The notes under the pieces were generated by a model. That model saw only the letters and a list, made by a program, of their open reading frames with translations. It did not search any database and had not been told where the DNA came from. A stretch of DNA of 64,000 nt from Streptomyces sp. NBC_01717. GTDB taxonomy: Bacteria > Actinomycetota > Actinomycetes > Streptomycetales > Streptomycetaceae. The stretch lies in the NCBI RefSeq assembly GCF_036248255.1, contig NZ_CP109178.1:2046001-2110000 (forward strand). Reading direction: 5' to 3'. Made by a program: the position numbers and the translations under genes. Shown one piece after another: positions 34,641 through 43,994 of this stretch. Each line of letters starts with the position of its first letter. Position 1 is the stretch's first letter.

Positions 34641-35564
34641 TCAAGGAGCCGCGGGGGTTGCCGCGCGGCGGCCCCAGCCGGTTCCGGCGAGGACGAGCAC
34701 GGCGCCCAGTACGCCGAGGGCGGAGAGTCGTTCACCGCCGATCGCGATACCCGCGGCGGCCGCCCACAGGGGTTCCGTACCGAGCAGCAGACTGACCCGG
34801 GACGGCGAGGTGCGGCGTACCGACCACATCTGCACGAAGAAGGCGAACAGCGTGCAGAAGACGGAGAGGAACAGCAGCCCGCCCCACTCCCGGACGCCGA
34901 ACCCCGCGGCCACCGACCAGGGCGACTCCCCGGTGCCGGGAACGGCGGCGAGCACGGCGAAGACGGCGACCGCGCTGCCGAGCTGCACGGTGGTCAACGA
35001 CAGCGAGTCCGCCGCCCGGACGGACTTGATGCGGGCCATCATCAGCACATGCACGGTACGGGCGAGGGCCGCCACGAGCATCAGCAGATCGCCCACCGAC
35101 GGGCTGGTGAAACCGCCGCCCTGGGTCAGTAGCACGACACCGGCGACGGACAACGCGGCGGCGGCGAGGAACGCTCCGGTCGGCCGGACCCGGGTCACCG
35201 CGGCCTCGGCGAGCGGCGTGAAGATCATCGTCAGGCTGATGATGAGTCCGGCGTTGGTCGCCGAGGTGTGCACGACGCCGTACGTCTCCACCAGGAAGAT
35301 CCCGCTGAGGACCAGCCCCAGCAGACCCGCGCCGCGCCACTGCGCCGCGCTGAGTGCCCGCAGCCTGCGCCACCCGGCGACGGCCAGCACGGGCAGCACG
35401 ATGACGAAGCGCAGCACGAGGACCGCGACGACGGTGGACGTCGTGGTGATGCCCTTGGCCGCGAGATAGCTGGCGCCCCAGACGACCGCGACGAGCAGCA
35501 CGGGCAGATCGGTGAGCCCGGCCCGGCGCGGTGGTGCGAGGGCGGGCAGGGCGACAGCGGACAC
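34641..35564 (-). CDS. EamA-family (DMT) transporter
   Basis: 307 residues, ten predicted TM helices in two EamA repeats (VAVVWGASYLAAKG near the start and LLFLSVFCTLFAFFVQMW plus SLLLGTEPLWAAAAGI in the second half). Such proteins export amino acids or metabolites. I take the GTG at 35564, 6 nt after AGGAG; the upstream GTG at 35585 has no ribosome site. Substrate unknown. Confidence 0.9.
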   Translation of the reverse strand: MSAVALPALAPPRRAGLTDLPVLLVAVVWGASYLAAKGITTTSTVVAVLVLRFVIVLPVLAVAGWRRLRALSAAQWRGAGLLGLVLSGIFLVETYGVVHTSATNAGLIISLTMIFTPLAEAAVTRVRPTGAFLAAAALSVAGVVLLTQGGGFTSPSVGDLLMLVAALARTVHVLMMARIKSVRAADSLSLTTVQLGSAVAVFAVLAAVPGTGESPWSVAAGFGVREWGGLLFLSVFCTLFAFFVQMWSVRRTSPSRVSLLLGTEPLWAAAAGIAIGGERLSALGVLGAVLVLAGTGWGRRAATPAAP

Positions 35565-35774
35565 CTGGTTCTCCTGATTCTCCACAGCGGGAAACGATGT
35601 GGAGACCTCACCGGCTCACACGCGGAACGATCACGGTACCGGGCGGCCCACGGCTGCGGGAACACCCGTCTCAGCGCTCGAGGTCACCGATCCCCGCCGT
35701 GGCCGTCCGGACGGGTGGACCACCGCTGTCCGTCCTACCCTGGCCAGGAAGGTTTCCGAACGTAAAGGGAGATC

Positions 35775-36605
35775 ATGATCGAGACCCCGGCTCGCACCCT
35801 CAACGACGGCCGCACCATTCCCGCCGTCGGGCTCGGCACCTGGCCGATGGACGACGACGCGGCCGAGCAGGCCGTCGCCGGGGCGCTGGGCCTCGGATAC
35901 CGGCTCGTCGACACCGCGCTCAACTACCGCAACGAGACAGGCACCGGTCGCGGGATCGCCCGCAGCGGCGTGCCGCGGGAGGACGTCTTCGTCACCACCA
36001 AGGTCCCGGGCAGGCACCACGGTTATGAGAAGACGCTGGCGTCGTTCGAGGAGTCCCGGCGCAATCTCGGGCTCGACTACGTGGATCTCTATCTCATCCA
36101 CTGGCCGCTGCCCCGGGCCGATCTGTACGTCGACACCTGGAAAGCCATGATCCAGCTCCGCAAGGACGGTCTGGTGCGGTCGATCGGTGTCTCCAACTTC
36201 ACCGCGGCCCATGTCGAGCGGCTGGAGCAGGAGACCGGGGTGCTGCCCGCCGTCAACCAGATCGAGATGCATCCGCGCTTCCCGCAGGAGGAGCTGCGGG
36301 CCGTGCACGAGGCGAAGGGCATCGTCACCGAGAGCTGGAGCCCGCTGGGCCGCGGACACCGGCTGCTGGCGGACCCGGAGATCGTCGCCGTCGCCGAGGC
36401 ACACGGCGTGACACCCGGTCAGGCCGTGCTGCGCTGGCACACCCAGCTCGGTGCGGTGCCGATCCCGAAGTCCGCAGATCCGGGGCGGCAGCGGGAGAAT
36501 CTGGATCTGTTCGGCTTCGAGCTGACGGCGGACGAACTGGCCCGGATCTCCGCCGGTCCGCGGCGGCGGTTCGGCGGCGACCCGGAGTCCCACGAGGAGT
36601 TCTGA
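35775..36605 (+). CDS. Aldo/keto reductase
   Basis: 276-residue NADPH-dependent reductase of the AKR5-like group (2,5-diketo-gluconate reductase type). The catalytic tetrad is complete: D46, Y51, K76 and H109 (YLIHWPLP). NADPH-site residues are near IPKSADPGRQREN. ATG at 35775 follows GGGAG. The natural carbonyl substrate is not predictable. Stands alone, 190 bp after the divergent EamA start. Confidence 0.93.
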   Translation: MIETPARTLNDGRTIPAVGLGTWPMDDDAAEQAVAGALGLGYRLVDTALNYRNETGTGRGIARSGVPREDVFVTTKVPGRHHGYEKTLASFEESRRNLGLDYVDLYLIHWPLPRADLYVDTWKAMIQLRKDGLVRSIGVSNFTAAHVERLEQETGVLPAVNQIEMHPRFPQEELRAVHEAKGIVTESWSPLGRGHRLLADPEIVAVAEAHGVTPGQAVLRWHTQLGAVPIPKSADPGRQRENLDLFGFELTADELARISAGPRRRFGGDPESHEEF

Positions 36606-36686
36606 CCGGCGGCGCCTCACCGGCCGGGGCTCACCCGTGGGATCTCACCCAGCCCGGCTCACCGGCCGGCGCTCACCGTTCCCGGG

Positions 36687-37016
36687 TCACTCACCGCGGG
36701 GCGCGAGCTCCGCCATCAGGGACCAACCGTCGCCCGGGACCTCGACGTTGATGATCTCCGGGGTCCGGGCGACGAGGTCCGCCATCCCCTCCATCGCCGC
36801 CGCGAAGTGCTCGGACTTCACATGCGCCTCGCCCGCTTCCGGGGACGCGAAGGCCTCCAGGAGCACGAACTGGTCCGGATTCTCGACGCTGTACGACCAC
36901 TCGAAGAACAGATTGCCCGGTTCCTGGCGAGTGGCGAGAGTGAAGGGCTCGACGGCCGGAAGCCAGTTGTCGCGCTCGGCGCTGCGGACGGTGAACTTGA
37001 CGGCGATGAAGATCAT
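36687..37016 (-). CDS. Antibiotic biosynthesis monooxygenase (ABM) domain protein
   Basis: 109 residues of ferredoxin-like ABM fold (IAVKFTVRSAERDNWL, then FFEWSYSVENPDQFVLLEAF and HVKSEHFAAAMEGM with the usual His). Such proteins are cofactor-free oxygenases or quinol-handling enzymes. ATG at 37016 follows CAGGAG at 10 nt. The frame is open 25 codons further upstream. It is 106 bp downstream of allantoicase on the same strand, and may be a read-through gene of that operon. Confidence 0.87.
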   Translation of the reverse strand: MIFIAVKFTVRSAERDNWLPAVEPFTLATRQEPGNLFFEWSYSVENPDQFVLLEAFASPEAGEAHVKSEHFAAAMEGMADLVARTPEIINVEVPGDGWSLMAELAPRGE

Positions 37017-37122
37017 GGCGACTCGACTCCTGCTCGGGACATGCGATCCGCCCAGAGTCCCATAAGCGCTGGATCCGAACGCATCGGGCACACCTGGAAG
37101 GAACCGGAGTCACCCGTCCTCG

Positions 37123-38253
37123 TCAGCCGCCCAGCTCGCGGTGGCGGGCGGCCAGTCGCGTCGCGCCCTCCGCCGTCAGTGAGCCGAACAGCCGCAGCCG
37201 CGAGATGCCGCCGTCCGGGAAGATGTCGATCCGGACATGGGTGGCCCGTACGGCCTCCGGCAGGACGAAGCGGTGGTTCGTGTCGGGCTGCAACCGGGTC
37301 CGCGGCAGGATCTCGGTCCACTCAGCGCCGCCCCCGTCGCCGCTCCCCCCGTCCATTACCGAAAGGCTCGCCCAGCCGGCCGAGTTGCCCTTGAGGTACG
37401 CGGTGTCGATCTCGACGGCCCTGATCTCCGACTGCTCGGCGAGCCGGTAGCGGATCCAGTCGTTGCCCTTGTCGCGCCGACGGCGGGTCTCCCAGCCGTC
37501 GTCCATCTGCCGGGAGCGGCCGGGCTGGATCGTGTTGGTGGCCGGGGAGTAGAAGCGGTCGGAGGCATCCTCGACCTGACCGCCGTTCTCCAGCGCCGCG
37601 AGGTCGAAGGTGGACAGGGCGGCCAGCCAGGCGGGGTCCGGGACGACCTCTCCGTGGACCCGGAGACGGGCGATCCCGCCGTCGGGGTGCTGATTGACCC
37701 GCAGATGGGTGACGCGCTGTTCGACGTCGATCGCGAACCCGTTGGCTGCGTGGCCGCCAACTGCCGTACGGGGTACGAGTGTTGTCCACTTCACGTCCGG
37801 CGCGAGGAGTTCCTCGGGCGACGGGGAGCCGACGACGGAGGCCGCCTCGACGGAGACGGCCTGCGGGTAGTTGCCGCGGAAGTGGGCGGTGTCGACGACG
37901 ATGCCGCGTACGACGCCGGGCGCGCCGAGCCGCACCAGCGCCCAGTCGTGGTCCTCGTCCGTGGGGTGCGGCTGCGCGGCGCCGACGCCACGGCGGCGGC
38001 GCGTCTCCCAGCCGTCCATGATCTTGCCCTTGTGCCCGAAGTGCTCCGGGTCGAACTCGGCGGGCCCCGGCTTCAGCAGGTTCTCGCGCTCGGCGAAGAA
38101 CTCGTCGTTGGCGGCGATCACGCCCGCGCCGAGCCGCCGGTCGGCGAGGTCGACGAGGTGGGTGAAGGGGAAGTCGGCGGTGCGGTAGTCGGCGTACGGG
38201 TCGCCGCCGCCGTACGGATCGGCGTCGCCGGTGAAGTGCGCTGTCGCCGTCAT
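37123..38253 (-). CDS. alc: Allantoicase
   Basis: 376 residues, two homologous beta-jellyroll repeats of the allantoicase family. Both carry the DGWETRRRR motif (near 80 and 254), then VRLGAPGVVRGIVVDTAHFRGN and its second-half counterpart VEIDTAYLKGN, each ending HPDGGI/FPDGGISRLRLFG. It hydrolyses allantoate to ureidoglycolate and urea in the cytosol. ATG at 38253, with GAAAGGA 10 nt upstream, lies 2 nt after the allantoinase stop, so the two are one operon. The shared promoter carries an IclR-type site. Confidence 0.95.
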   Translation of the reverse strand: MTATAHFTGDADPYGGGDPYADYRTADFPFTHLVDLADRRLGAGVIAANDEFFAERENLLKPGPAEFDPEHFGHKGKIMDGWETRRRRGVGAAQPHPTDEDHDWALVRLGAPGVVRGIVVDTAHFRGNYPQAVSVEAASVVGSPSPEELLAPDVKWTTLVPRTAVGGHAANGFAIDVEQRVTHLRVNQHPDGGIARLRVHGEVVPDPAWLAALSTFDLAALENGGQVEDASDRFYSPATNTIQPGRSRQMDDGWETRRRRDKGNDWIRYRLAEQSEIRAVEIDTAYLKGNSAGWASLSVMDGGSGDGGGAEWTEILPRTRLQPDTNHRFVLPEAVRATHVRIDIFPDGGISRLRLFGSLTAEGATRLAARHRELGG

Positions 38254-38255
38254 GG

Positions 38256-39599
38256 TCAGTGGTTCCTTTCGAGGAGGCGGCCGGCGGGTTCGGTGAGGAC
38301 GCCGTCCGCCGCGATCCGCCGACCGCGCAACCAGGTCGACTTCACCACGCCGTGCAGGGTCCGTCCCGCGTAGGCGGTGACCTGGTTGCGGTGGAACAGC
38401 TCGGCCGGGTCGACGGTGAAGGTCTCGTCGGGGGCGAGGACCGCGAAGTCGGCGTCGCGGCCGGCCTCGATGACACCCTTGCGGGTCAGCCCGGCCAGCG
38501 TGGCGGGGGCGGCGGACATCCAGCGGGCCACGTCGTCGAGCGAGTGGCCGCGCCGGCGCGCCTCGGTCCAGATGGCGGGCAGGCCGAGCTGGAGGGAGGA
38601 GATGCCGCCCCAGGCGGAGGCGAAGTCCGGCGTCTTCAGGTCGGTGGTGCAGGGCGAGTGGTCGGAGACGATGCAGTCGATCGTGCCGTCGGCGAGCCCG
38701 TCCCAGAGCGCGTCCTGGTTGGCGGCTTCCCGGATCGGCGGACAGCACTTGAACTCTGTTGCGCCATCCGGGACTTCCTCCGCGGTGAGAGTGAGGAAGT
38801 GCGGGCAGGACTCGACGGTGACCCGCACGCCGTCGCGCCTGGCGGCGGCGATCAGCGGCAGCGCGTCGCCGGACGACAGATGCAGGACATGGACGCGCGC
38901 GTTCAGCCGCCTGGCGTGGGCGATGAGGCCCTCGATGGCGGTGTTCTCGGCGTCGCGCGGCCGGGAGGCCAGGAAGTCGGCGTACGCGGGTCCGCTGCGC
39001 TGCGGCGCGGCCGCCAGATGGCGCGGATCCTCGGCGTGCACGATCAGCAGCCCGCCGAAGCCGGCGATCTCGGCCATGGAGCGGGCCAGCTGCTCCTGGT
39101 CGAGCTCGGGGAACTCCTCGACACCGGAGGGCGACAGGAAGCACTTGAAGCCGAATACCCCGGCCTCGTGAAGCGGCCGCAGATCCTTGACGTTGGCCGG
39201 GACGGCACCGCCCCAGAAACCGGTGTCGACGTGCGCCTTGGCGGCTGCCACCTGCCGCTTGGTTCGCAGATGGTCGACGGTGGTGGTCGGCGGGAGGGAG
39301 TTGAGCGGCATGTCGAGCAGGGTGGTGATGCCGCCCGCCGCGGCGGCGCGGGTGGCGGTCCAGAAGCCTTCCCACTCGGTGCGGCCGGGGTCGTTCACAT
39401 GGACATGGGTGTCGACGAGGCCGGGCAGCAGGACGTCGTCGCCGAAGTCCTCCAGCCGGGCGCCGGCCGGCACCTCGGTGTCGTACGCCAGGACGGCGTC
39501 GATCGTCCCGCCGGCGACCGCCACCGCTGCGGGGCGCGTCCCCTCGGGGGTGACGACGCGCGTCGAGCGCAGTACCAGGTTCACGTCCGCACCGGACAC
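38256..39599 (-). CDS. allB: Allantoinase
   Basis: 447-residue cyclic amidohydrolase that opens allantoin to allantoate. Binuclear metal ligands H65 and H67 ([10 protein letters not shown]), carbamylated K152 ([10 protein letters not shown]), then [14 protein letters not shown] and the catalytic Asp in IVSDHSPCT are all present. GTG start at 39599 has AGGAG 5 nt upstream. First gene of the allB-alc operon, divergent from the iclR gene across 352 bp containing a perfect TTCAAC-N5-GTTGAA palindrome. Confidence 0.96.
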   Translation of the reverse strand: MSGADVNLVLRSTRVVTPEGTRPAAVAVAGGTIDAVLAYDTEVPAGARLEDFGDDVLLPGLVDTHVHVNDPGRTEWEGFWTATRAAAAGGITTLLDMPLNSLPPTTTVDHLRTKRQVAAAKAHVDTGFWGGAVPANVKDLRPLHEAGVFGFKCFLSPSGVEEFPELDQEQLARSMAEIAGFGGLLIVHAEDPRHLAAAPQRSGPAYADFLASRPRDAENTAIEGLIAHARRLNARVHVLHLSSGDALPLIAAARRDGVRVTVESCPHFLTLTAEEVPDGATEFKCCPPIREAANQDALWDGLADGTIDCIVSDHSPCTTDLKTPDFASAWGGISSLQLGLPAIWTEARRRGHSLDDVARWMSAAPATLAGLTRKGVIEAGRDADFAVLAPDETFTVDPAELFHRNQVTAYAGRTLHGVVKSTWLRGRRIAADGVLTEPAGRLLERNH

Positions 39600-39951
39600 C
39601 CGTGCTCCTCACTTCCGGCCTCTCGGCGGCCTGAGGCCGCCGAAGAAATTCAACGAACTGTTGAAGGAGTCTTCACGTGGGATTCCAGCCCGTCAAGACC
39701 CCACCCTCCTCTCCGCACGGCAGGACGACCACCCACATGGGCGACTGAAGAATTCCACAAAGTAAAAGAGCAATTTCGGAGAGCGGAACGTAGCATGGGT
39801 CAGGTACGGCTTCACAGCACCGTCCCGTGGACCGCGGACACCCGGACAAACAGGCCCTGACCGGCCAGGACGCCGTGCCGGAGCAGTGGGCCGATCGGGA
39901 ACCTCCCGGTAGGCTGCTGCCTTGCCCTTCCGCCTCGAAAGGACCGTTGAC
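39600..39951. other. Divergent control region allB/iclR
   Basis: 352 bp with no credible gene. It contains the 17-bp palindrome at 39649-39665, 50 bp from the allB start. A weaker TTTCGGAGAGCGGAA element (39774-39788) resembles the hydroxypyruvate isomerase operators near 57638-57673. The stretch 39750-39776 is unusually AT-rich and may hold promoters. Confidence 0.55.
39649..39665. promoter_or_regulatory. IclR-type operator at allB/iclR
   Basis: TTCAACGAACTGTTGAA: perfect 6-bp arms around a 5-bp spacer. It is the best match of four related sites in the window and lies between the IclR gene and the allantoinase operon. Confidence 0.75.
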
Positions 39952-40752
39952 GTGCCGCCGTCCCACGCCAGCACATCCGACTCCAAGCCCGCCGGTCCCA
40001 GCGGCGGCGTGCAGTCACTTGAGCGCGCCTTCGATCTGCTGGAGCGGATGGCCGACGCCGGGGGCGAGGTCGGGCTGAGCGAACTCTCCGCGAGCAGCGG
40101 ACTCCCGCTGCCCACCATTCACCGGCTGATGCGCACGCTGGTCGTATGCGGCTACGTGCGCCAGCAGCCCAACCGGCGCTATGCGCTCGGCCCGCGCCTG
40201 ATCCGGCTCGGAGAGTCCGCGTCCCGGCTGCTCGGGACCTGGGCCCGACCGTATCTGGCGCGGCTGGTCGAGGAGACCGGCGAGACCGCGAACATGGCGC
40301 TGCTCGACGGCGACGAGGTCGTATACGTCGCACAGGTGCCGTCGAAGCACTCGATGCGGATGTTCACCGAGGTGGGCCGGCGGGTACTCCCCCACTCCAC
40401 GGGGGTGGGCAAGGCGCTCCTCGCGCACACCTCGCCGGATGAGGTACGGGCGCTGCTGGCCCGCACCGGAATGCCGGCCGCCACCGAGAAGACGATCACC
40501 ACCCCGGACGGTTTCCTGGACGCGCTGGACCAGGTCCGCCGCGCGGGATACGCGGTGGACGACAACGAGCAGGAGATAGGGGTCCGCTGCCTGGCGGTCT
40601 CCGTACCTAACTCCCCCACCTCGGCCGCGATCTCGATCTCGGGCCCGGCGGGACGGGTCACGGAGGCGGCGACGGAGCGGATCGTGCCGATCCTGCAGCA
40701 GGTCGCCAAGGAACTGTCGCAGGCGCTGGCCAGCAGCAGCCCCACCGGCTGA
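39952..40752 (+). CDS. allR: IclR-family regulator, likely repressor of allantoin catabolism
   Basis: 266 residues. N-terminal winged helix (VQSLERAFDLLERMADAG...LPLPTIHRLMRTLVVCGYV) and C-terminal IclR effector domain (RLGESASRLLGTWARPYL, GVGKALLAHTSPDEVRAL, GYAVDDNEQEIGVRCLAVSV). GTG at 39952 has AAAGGA 8 nt upstream; an ATG at 39922 has none. Divergent from allB-alc. IclR proteins of this group bind allantoin or glyoxylate in other bacteria (AllR), and the shared 17-bp motif makes this the likely controller of the purine genes. The symbol rests on context. Confidence 0.85.
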   Translation: MPPSHASTSDSKPAGPSGGVQSLERAFDLLERMADAGGEVGLSELSASSGLPLPTIHRLMRTLVVCGYVRQQPNRRYALGPRLIRLGESASRLLGTWARPYLARLVEETGETANMALLDGDEVVYVAQVPSKHSMRMFTEVGRRVLPHSTGVGKALLAHTSPDEVRALLARTGMPAATEKTITTPDGFLDALDQVRRAGYAVDDNEQEIGVRCLAVSVPNSPTSAAISISGPAGRVTEAATERIVPILQQVAKELSQALASSSPTG

Positions 40753-40761
40753 GGCTGGTCG

Positions 40762-40809
40762 GACATGACAGTGCCCGCCGGGCAGGGACCCGGCGGGCAC
40801 TGTCATGTC
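40762..40809. terminator. Perfect 21-bp-arm hairpin terminator
   Basis: Arms 40762-40782 and 40789-40809 are exact reverse complements with a 6-nt loop (caggga). It lies between the convergent iclR and DUF5955-like genes and would stop both. Arm length is unusual for a simple terminator. Confidence 0.8.
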
Positions 40810-40842
40810 GGCGGGCGTCCGCCGCGCCCCACTTGCGGTCCG

Positions 40843-41154
40843 TCAGCGACGCGGCGGCTCACCGAAGAGGTCCACGGCGATACGTACGTCCCTGAGTGCG
40901 GATGCCAGTGCGCTGACCGAGCCGACCGCCCCCGCGATCAGCAGCAGTGAGCGGCGCAGCCGCGGGATCTCGGGCACGCCGGTGATGGCCATGGCGTCCA
41001 GTGCGGCCAGCTCGTCCTCGGCGATACCCCGGTCGGGGAACTCCGCAGGATGCCCGGCCAGCTCGCGACGGAGCCGGGAGACGGCCGTACGCAGCTCCGT
41101 CACCCTTGGATCCTCGCCACTGCTGGTCACCCGCGTCTGCCCCACGCTTCGCAA
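40843..41154 (-). CDS. Small conserved Streptomyces protein (DUF5955-like)
   Basis: 103 residues, mostly helical and charged in the first half (PRVTELRTAVSRLRRELAGHP), then a hydrophobic segment (SLLLIAGAVGSVSALASALRDV). I match it to DUF5955 from memory only. I take the TTG at 41154, preceded by GGGGGAG at 7 nt. A GTG further in and a TTG at 41217 are alternatives. Its function is unknown. Its position between iclR and the nucleotidyltransferase gene is, from memory, conserved in Streptomyces. Confidence 0.72.
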   Translation of the reverse strand: MRSVGQTRVTSSGEDPRVTELRTAVSRLRRELAGHPAEFPDRGIAEDELAALDAMAITGVPEIPRLRRSLLLIAGAVGSVSALASALRDVRIAVDLFGEPPRR

Positions 41155-41360
41155 CAAAGCACTCCCCCTCGCACATCCTTGTGCCGGTGTTTCGACCACG
41201 TCCCGAGCCGTGGTCAAGTGCCCGGGGGTGTGCGCAAGTTAACGCCATGACAGGTGCCGCGCGCCACTCCACGGACAGAAATCAGGGTGACCACCGGGGG
41301 ACGCAGCGTACTGGCCGGTCCGATAGGAAATCACCGGTGCGGTGAGGTATTCAGGGCCTC

Positions 41361-42017
41361 ATGGCTGATACACCCCACACCCTGTCCACTTCCGCCGCTC
41401 CGCAATCGTCCCGTCCCTCCGACGGGGGACAGCCGGTGATCGCCGGTCTGCTGCTGGCCGCGGGCGGCGGCCGCCGGCTCGGCGGCCGACCGAAAGCCCT
41501 GCTCGAACACCGCGGCCGGCCGCTCGTCGAACACGCGTTGCGCGCGCTGCGGAACGGCGGCTGCGGCCCCGTACATGTGGTGCTCGGCGCCGCGGCGGAG
41601 ACGGTACAGGCACGGGCCGACCTCTCCGGGTGCACGGTGACCGTCAATCCGCAGTGGCCGGAAGGCATGGGTTCGTCGCTACGGGCGGGTCTGGGCGCAC
41701 TCGCCGGCACGGGGGCGGATGCGGCACTCGTCCTGCTGGTGGACCAGCCGGGCATCGGCCCGCAGGCGGTGGCACGAGTGCGGTCGGCGTACCGCTCCCG
41801 GGTGAGTCTGGCGGCGGCCTCGTACGACGGGGAACGCGGTCATCCGGTGCTGTTCGGGGCCGACCGGTGGGCGGATGTCGCGGCGGGTGCGGTGGGCGAC
41901 CAGGGTGCCCGGACGTACCTGCGGACGCACCGCGATGCGATCACGCTCGTCGAGTGTTCCGATGTGGCGGAGGCGTACGACATCGACACGGCGGAGGACC
42001 TGACGCACCTCGAATGA
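41361..42017 (+). CDS. MobA/MocA-like nucleotidyltransferase
   Basis: 218 residues of the NTP-transferase fold, with nucleotide signature LLLAAGGGRRLGGRPKALLE near 30-49, PQWPEGMGSSLRAGL, and the metal-binding LLVDQPGI. MocA/MobA-type enzymes attach CMP or GMP to molybdopterin. Xanthine dehydrogenase, which needs a processed molybdenum cofactor, feeds urate into the pathway encoded here, so a link is plausible, by inference. It lies 250 bp upstream of malate synthase in the same direction. Confidence 0.88.
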   Translation: MADTPHTLSTSAAPQSSRPSDGGQPVIAGLLLAAGGGRRLGGRPKALLEHRGRPLVEHALRALRNGGCGPVHVVLGAAAETVQARADLSGCTVTVNPQWPEGMGSSLRAGLGALAGTGADAALVLLVDQPGIGPQAVARVRSAYRSRVSLAAASYDGERGHPVLFGADRWADVAAGAVGDQGARTYLRTHRDAITLVECSDVAEAYDIDTAEDLTHLE

Positions 42018-42086
42018 ACGGGTTGTGCGCGCACTGGCACGCTGCGCCAGTCCCGCGCCACTTCTGTCGACCCGGAGAATCTCGAC

Positions 42087-42103
42087 ATCAACAAACCATT
42101 GAA
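42087..42103. promoter_or_regulatory. IclR-type operator upstream of aceB
   Basis: ATCAACAAACCATTGAA, an imperfect copy of the TTCAAC-N5-GTTGAA element, 160 bp before the malate synthase start. It is the weakest of the four sites in the left arm-right arm symmetry but keeps spacing and the CAACAAAC core. Confidence 0.6.
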
Positions 42104-42263
42104 CTTCCACCATGAGGAAACTACTATCCACTGGTCAGAAGCGCTTTGTATCCCAGACGGCGCCCACGGCCACGTTCCGGAGCCCTGGCACGCCGTGCCA
42201 TTTCTGGCGGCCCGGCGGCCGCAGAAGCGCCGCCCGCACCGCCCGCTGAAGGAGTGACAGCTC

Positions 42264-43883
42264 ATGTCCGCACCAGCGCCGTCCCCGCTGGCCATCGTCG
42301 ATGCCGAGCCCCTGCCCCGGCAGGGCGAGGTCCTGACCGACGCGGCCCTCGCGTTCGTGGCCGAGCTGCACCGGCAGTTCACGCCCCGCCGTGACGAGCT
42401 GCTCGCCCGCCGCGGCGAGCGCCGCGCCGAGATCGCCCGCACCTCCACGCTGGACTTCCTGCCCGAGACGGCGGCGATCCGCGCGGACGACTCCTGGAAG
42501 GTCGCGCCGGCCCCGGCCGCGCTGAACGACCGCCGGGTGGAGATCACCGGTCCGACCGACCGCAAGATGACCATCAACGCCCTGAACTCGGGCGCCAAGG
42601 TCTGGCTCGCCGACTTCGAGGACGCGTCCGCCCCCACGTGGGAGAACGTCATCCTCGGCCAGCTCAATCTGATCGACGCCTACGAGCGCCGCATCGACTT
42701 CACCGACCCCACGTCGGGCAAGTCCTACGCACTGAAGCCCGCCGACGAACTCGCCACGGTGGTCACCCGCCCCCGCGGCTGGCACCTGAACGAGCGTCAT
42801 ATCCAGCTCGACGGCACCCCGGTGCCCGGTGCGCTGGTCGACTTCGGCCTCTACTTCTTCCACAACGCCCATCGTCTGATCGACCTCGGCAAGGGACCGT
42901 ACTTCTACCTCCCGAAGACGGAGTCGCACCTGGAGGCCCGCCTCTGGAACGACATCTTCGTCTTCGCCCAGGACTACGTCGGCATCCCGCAGGGCACCGT
43001 CCGAGCGACCGTCCTGATCGAGACGATCACCGCCGCGTACGAGATGGAGGAGATCCTGTACGAGCTCCGCGACCACGCCTCCGGGCTGAACGCGGGCCGC
43101 TGGGACTACCTCTTCTCCATCGTCAAGAACTTCCGTGACGGCGGCTCGAAGTTCGTCCTGCCGGACCGCAACGCGGTGACGATGACCGCCCCGTTCATGC
43201 GCGCGTACACCGAACTCCTCGTCCGCACCTGCCACAAGCGCGGCGCACACGCGATCGGCGGCATGGCGGCGTTCATCCCGTCGCGCCGCGACGCCGAGGT
43301 CAACAAGGTCGCCTTCGAGAAGGTCAAGGCGGACAAGGACCGCGAGGCGAACGACGGCTTCGACGGCTCCTGGGTCGCCCACCCGGATCTCGTCCCGATC
43401 GCGATGGCCTCGTTCGACGCGGTCCTCGGCGAGAAGCCGAACCAGAAGGAACGCCTGCGCGAGGACGTCTCCGTGGCGGCGGGCGACCTGATCGCGATCG
43501 ACACCCTGGACGCCAAGCCCACGTACGACGGCCTGCGCAACGCCGTTGCGGTCGGCATCCGCTACATCGAGGCGTGGCTGCGCGGAATGGGCGCGGTGGC
43601 CATCTTCAACCTGATGGAGGACGCCGCCACCGCGGAGATCTCCCGCTCGCAGATCTGGCAGTGGATCAACGCGGACGTGGTCTTCGAGAACGGCGCGCAC
43701 GCCACTGCGGACCTGGCCCGCGAGGTCGCGGCCGAGGAACTCGCCGCGATCCGGGCGGAGATCGGCGAGGAGGCGTTCGCGTCCGGCAAGTGGCAGCAGG
43801 CCCACGACCTGCTGCTCCAGGTGTCGCTGGACCAGGACTACGCGGACTTCCTGACGCTGCCGGCCTACGAGCAGCTGGTCTGA
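42264..43883 (+). CDS. aceB: Malate synthase
   Basis: 539-residue malate synthase A, which condenses glyoxylate with acetyl-CoA. Characteristic blocks are NALNSGAKVWLADFEDASAPTWENV (shortened), VTRPRGWHLNE, the Mg-binding and catalytic RATVLIETITAAYEMEEILYELR region and HAIGGMAAFIPSR. GAAGGAG lies 8 nt before the ATG. Length is typical for the A form. The IclR-type site upstream and the allantoin genes next door suggest that it consumes glyoxylate from ureide breakdown as well as the glyoxylate shunt. Confidence 0.96.
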   Translation: MSAPAPSPLAIVDAEPLPRQGEVLTDAALAFVAELHRQFTPRRDELLARRGERRAEIARTSTLDFLPETAAIRADDSWKVAPAPAALNDRRVEITGPTDRKMTINALNSGAKVWLADFEDASAPTWENVILGQLNLIDAYERRIDFTDPTSGKSYALKPADELATVVTRPRGWHLNERHIQLDGTPVPGALVDFGLYFFHNAHRLIDLGKGPYFYLPKTESHLEARLWNDIFVFAQDYVGIPQGTVRATVLIETITAAYEMEEILYELRDHASGLNAGRWDYLFSIVKNFRDGGSKFVLPDRNAVTMTAPFMRAYTELLVRTCHKRGAHAIGGMAAFIPSRRDAEVNKVAFEKVKADKDREANDGFDGSWVAHPDLVPIAMASFDAVLGEKPNQKERLREDVSVAAGDLIAIDTLDAKPTYDGLRNAVAVGIRYIEAWLRGMGAVAIFNLMEDAATAEISRSQIWQWINADVVFENGAHATADLAREVAAEELAAIRAEIGEEAFASGKWQQAHDLLLQVSLDQDYADFLTLPAYEQLV

Positions 43884-43906
43884 GTCCGTCCGATCCCGTA
43901 GCACCC

Positions 43907-43940
43907 CGCGCCCCCGGTACCGCACAGCACCGGGGGCGCG
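43907..43940. terminator. GC-rich hairpin terminator after aceB
   Basis: CGCGCCCCCGGT (43907-43918) pairs with ACCGGGGGCGCG (43929-43940), 10-nt loop, 25 bp after the aceB stop and before the convergent dipeptidase stop. Confidence 0.7.
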
Positions 43941-43994
43941 GTTGCGTGCGCCCCCGTCACCGAGTGCCAGTGCCTGTTTCCCGCCCGGTACGCG

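Noticed and set aside
36611..36679. Imperfect direct repeats of CTCACCGGCCGG between convergent genes
   Set aside because: Short, GC-rich and imperfect; could be chance or a weak terminator, with no clear hairpin.
42135..43925. 596-codon reverse frame across malate synthase
   Set aside because: Shadow of aceB, dominated by Val/Gly/Arg/Asp, no start signal.
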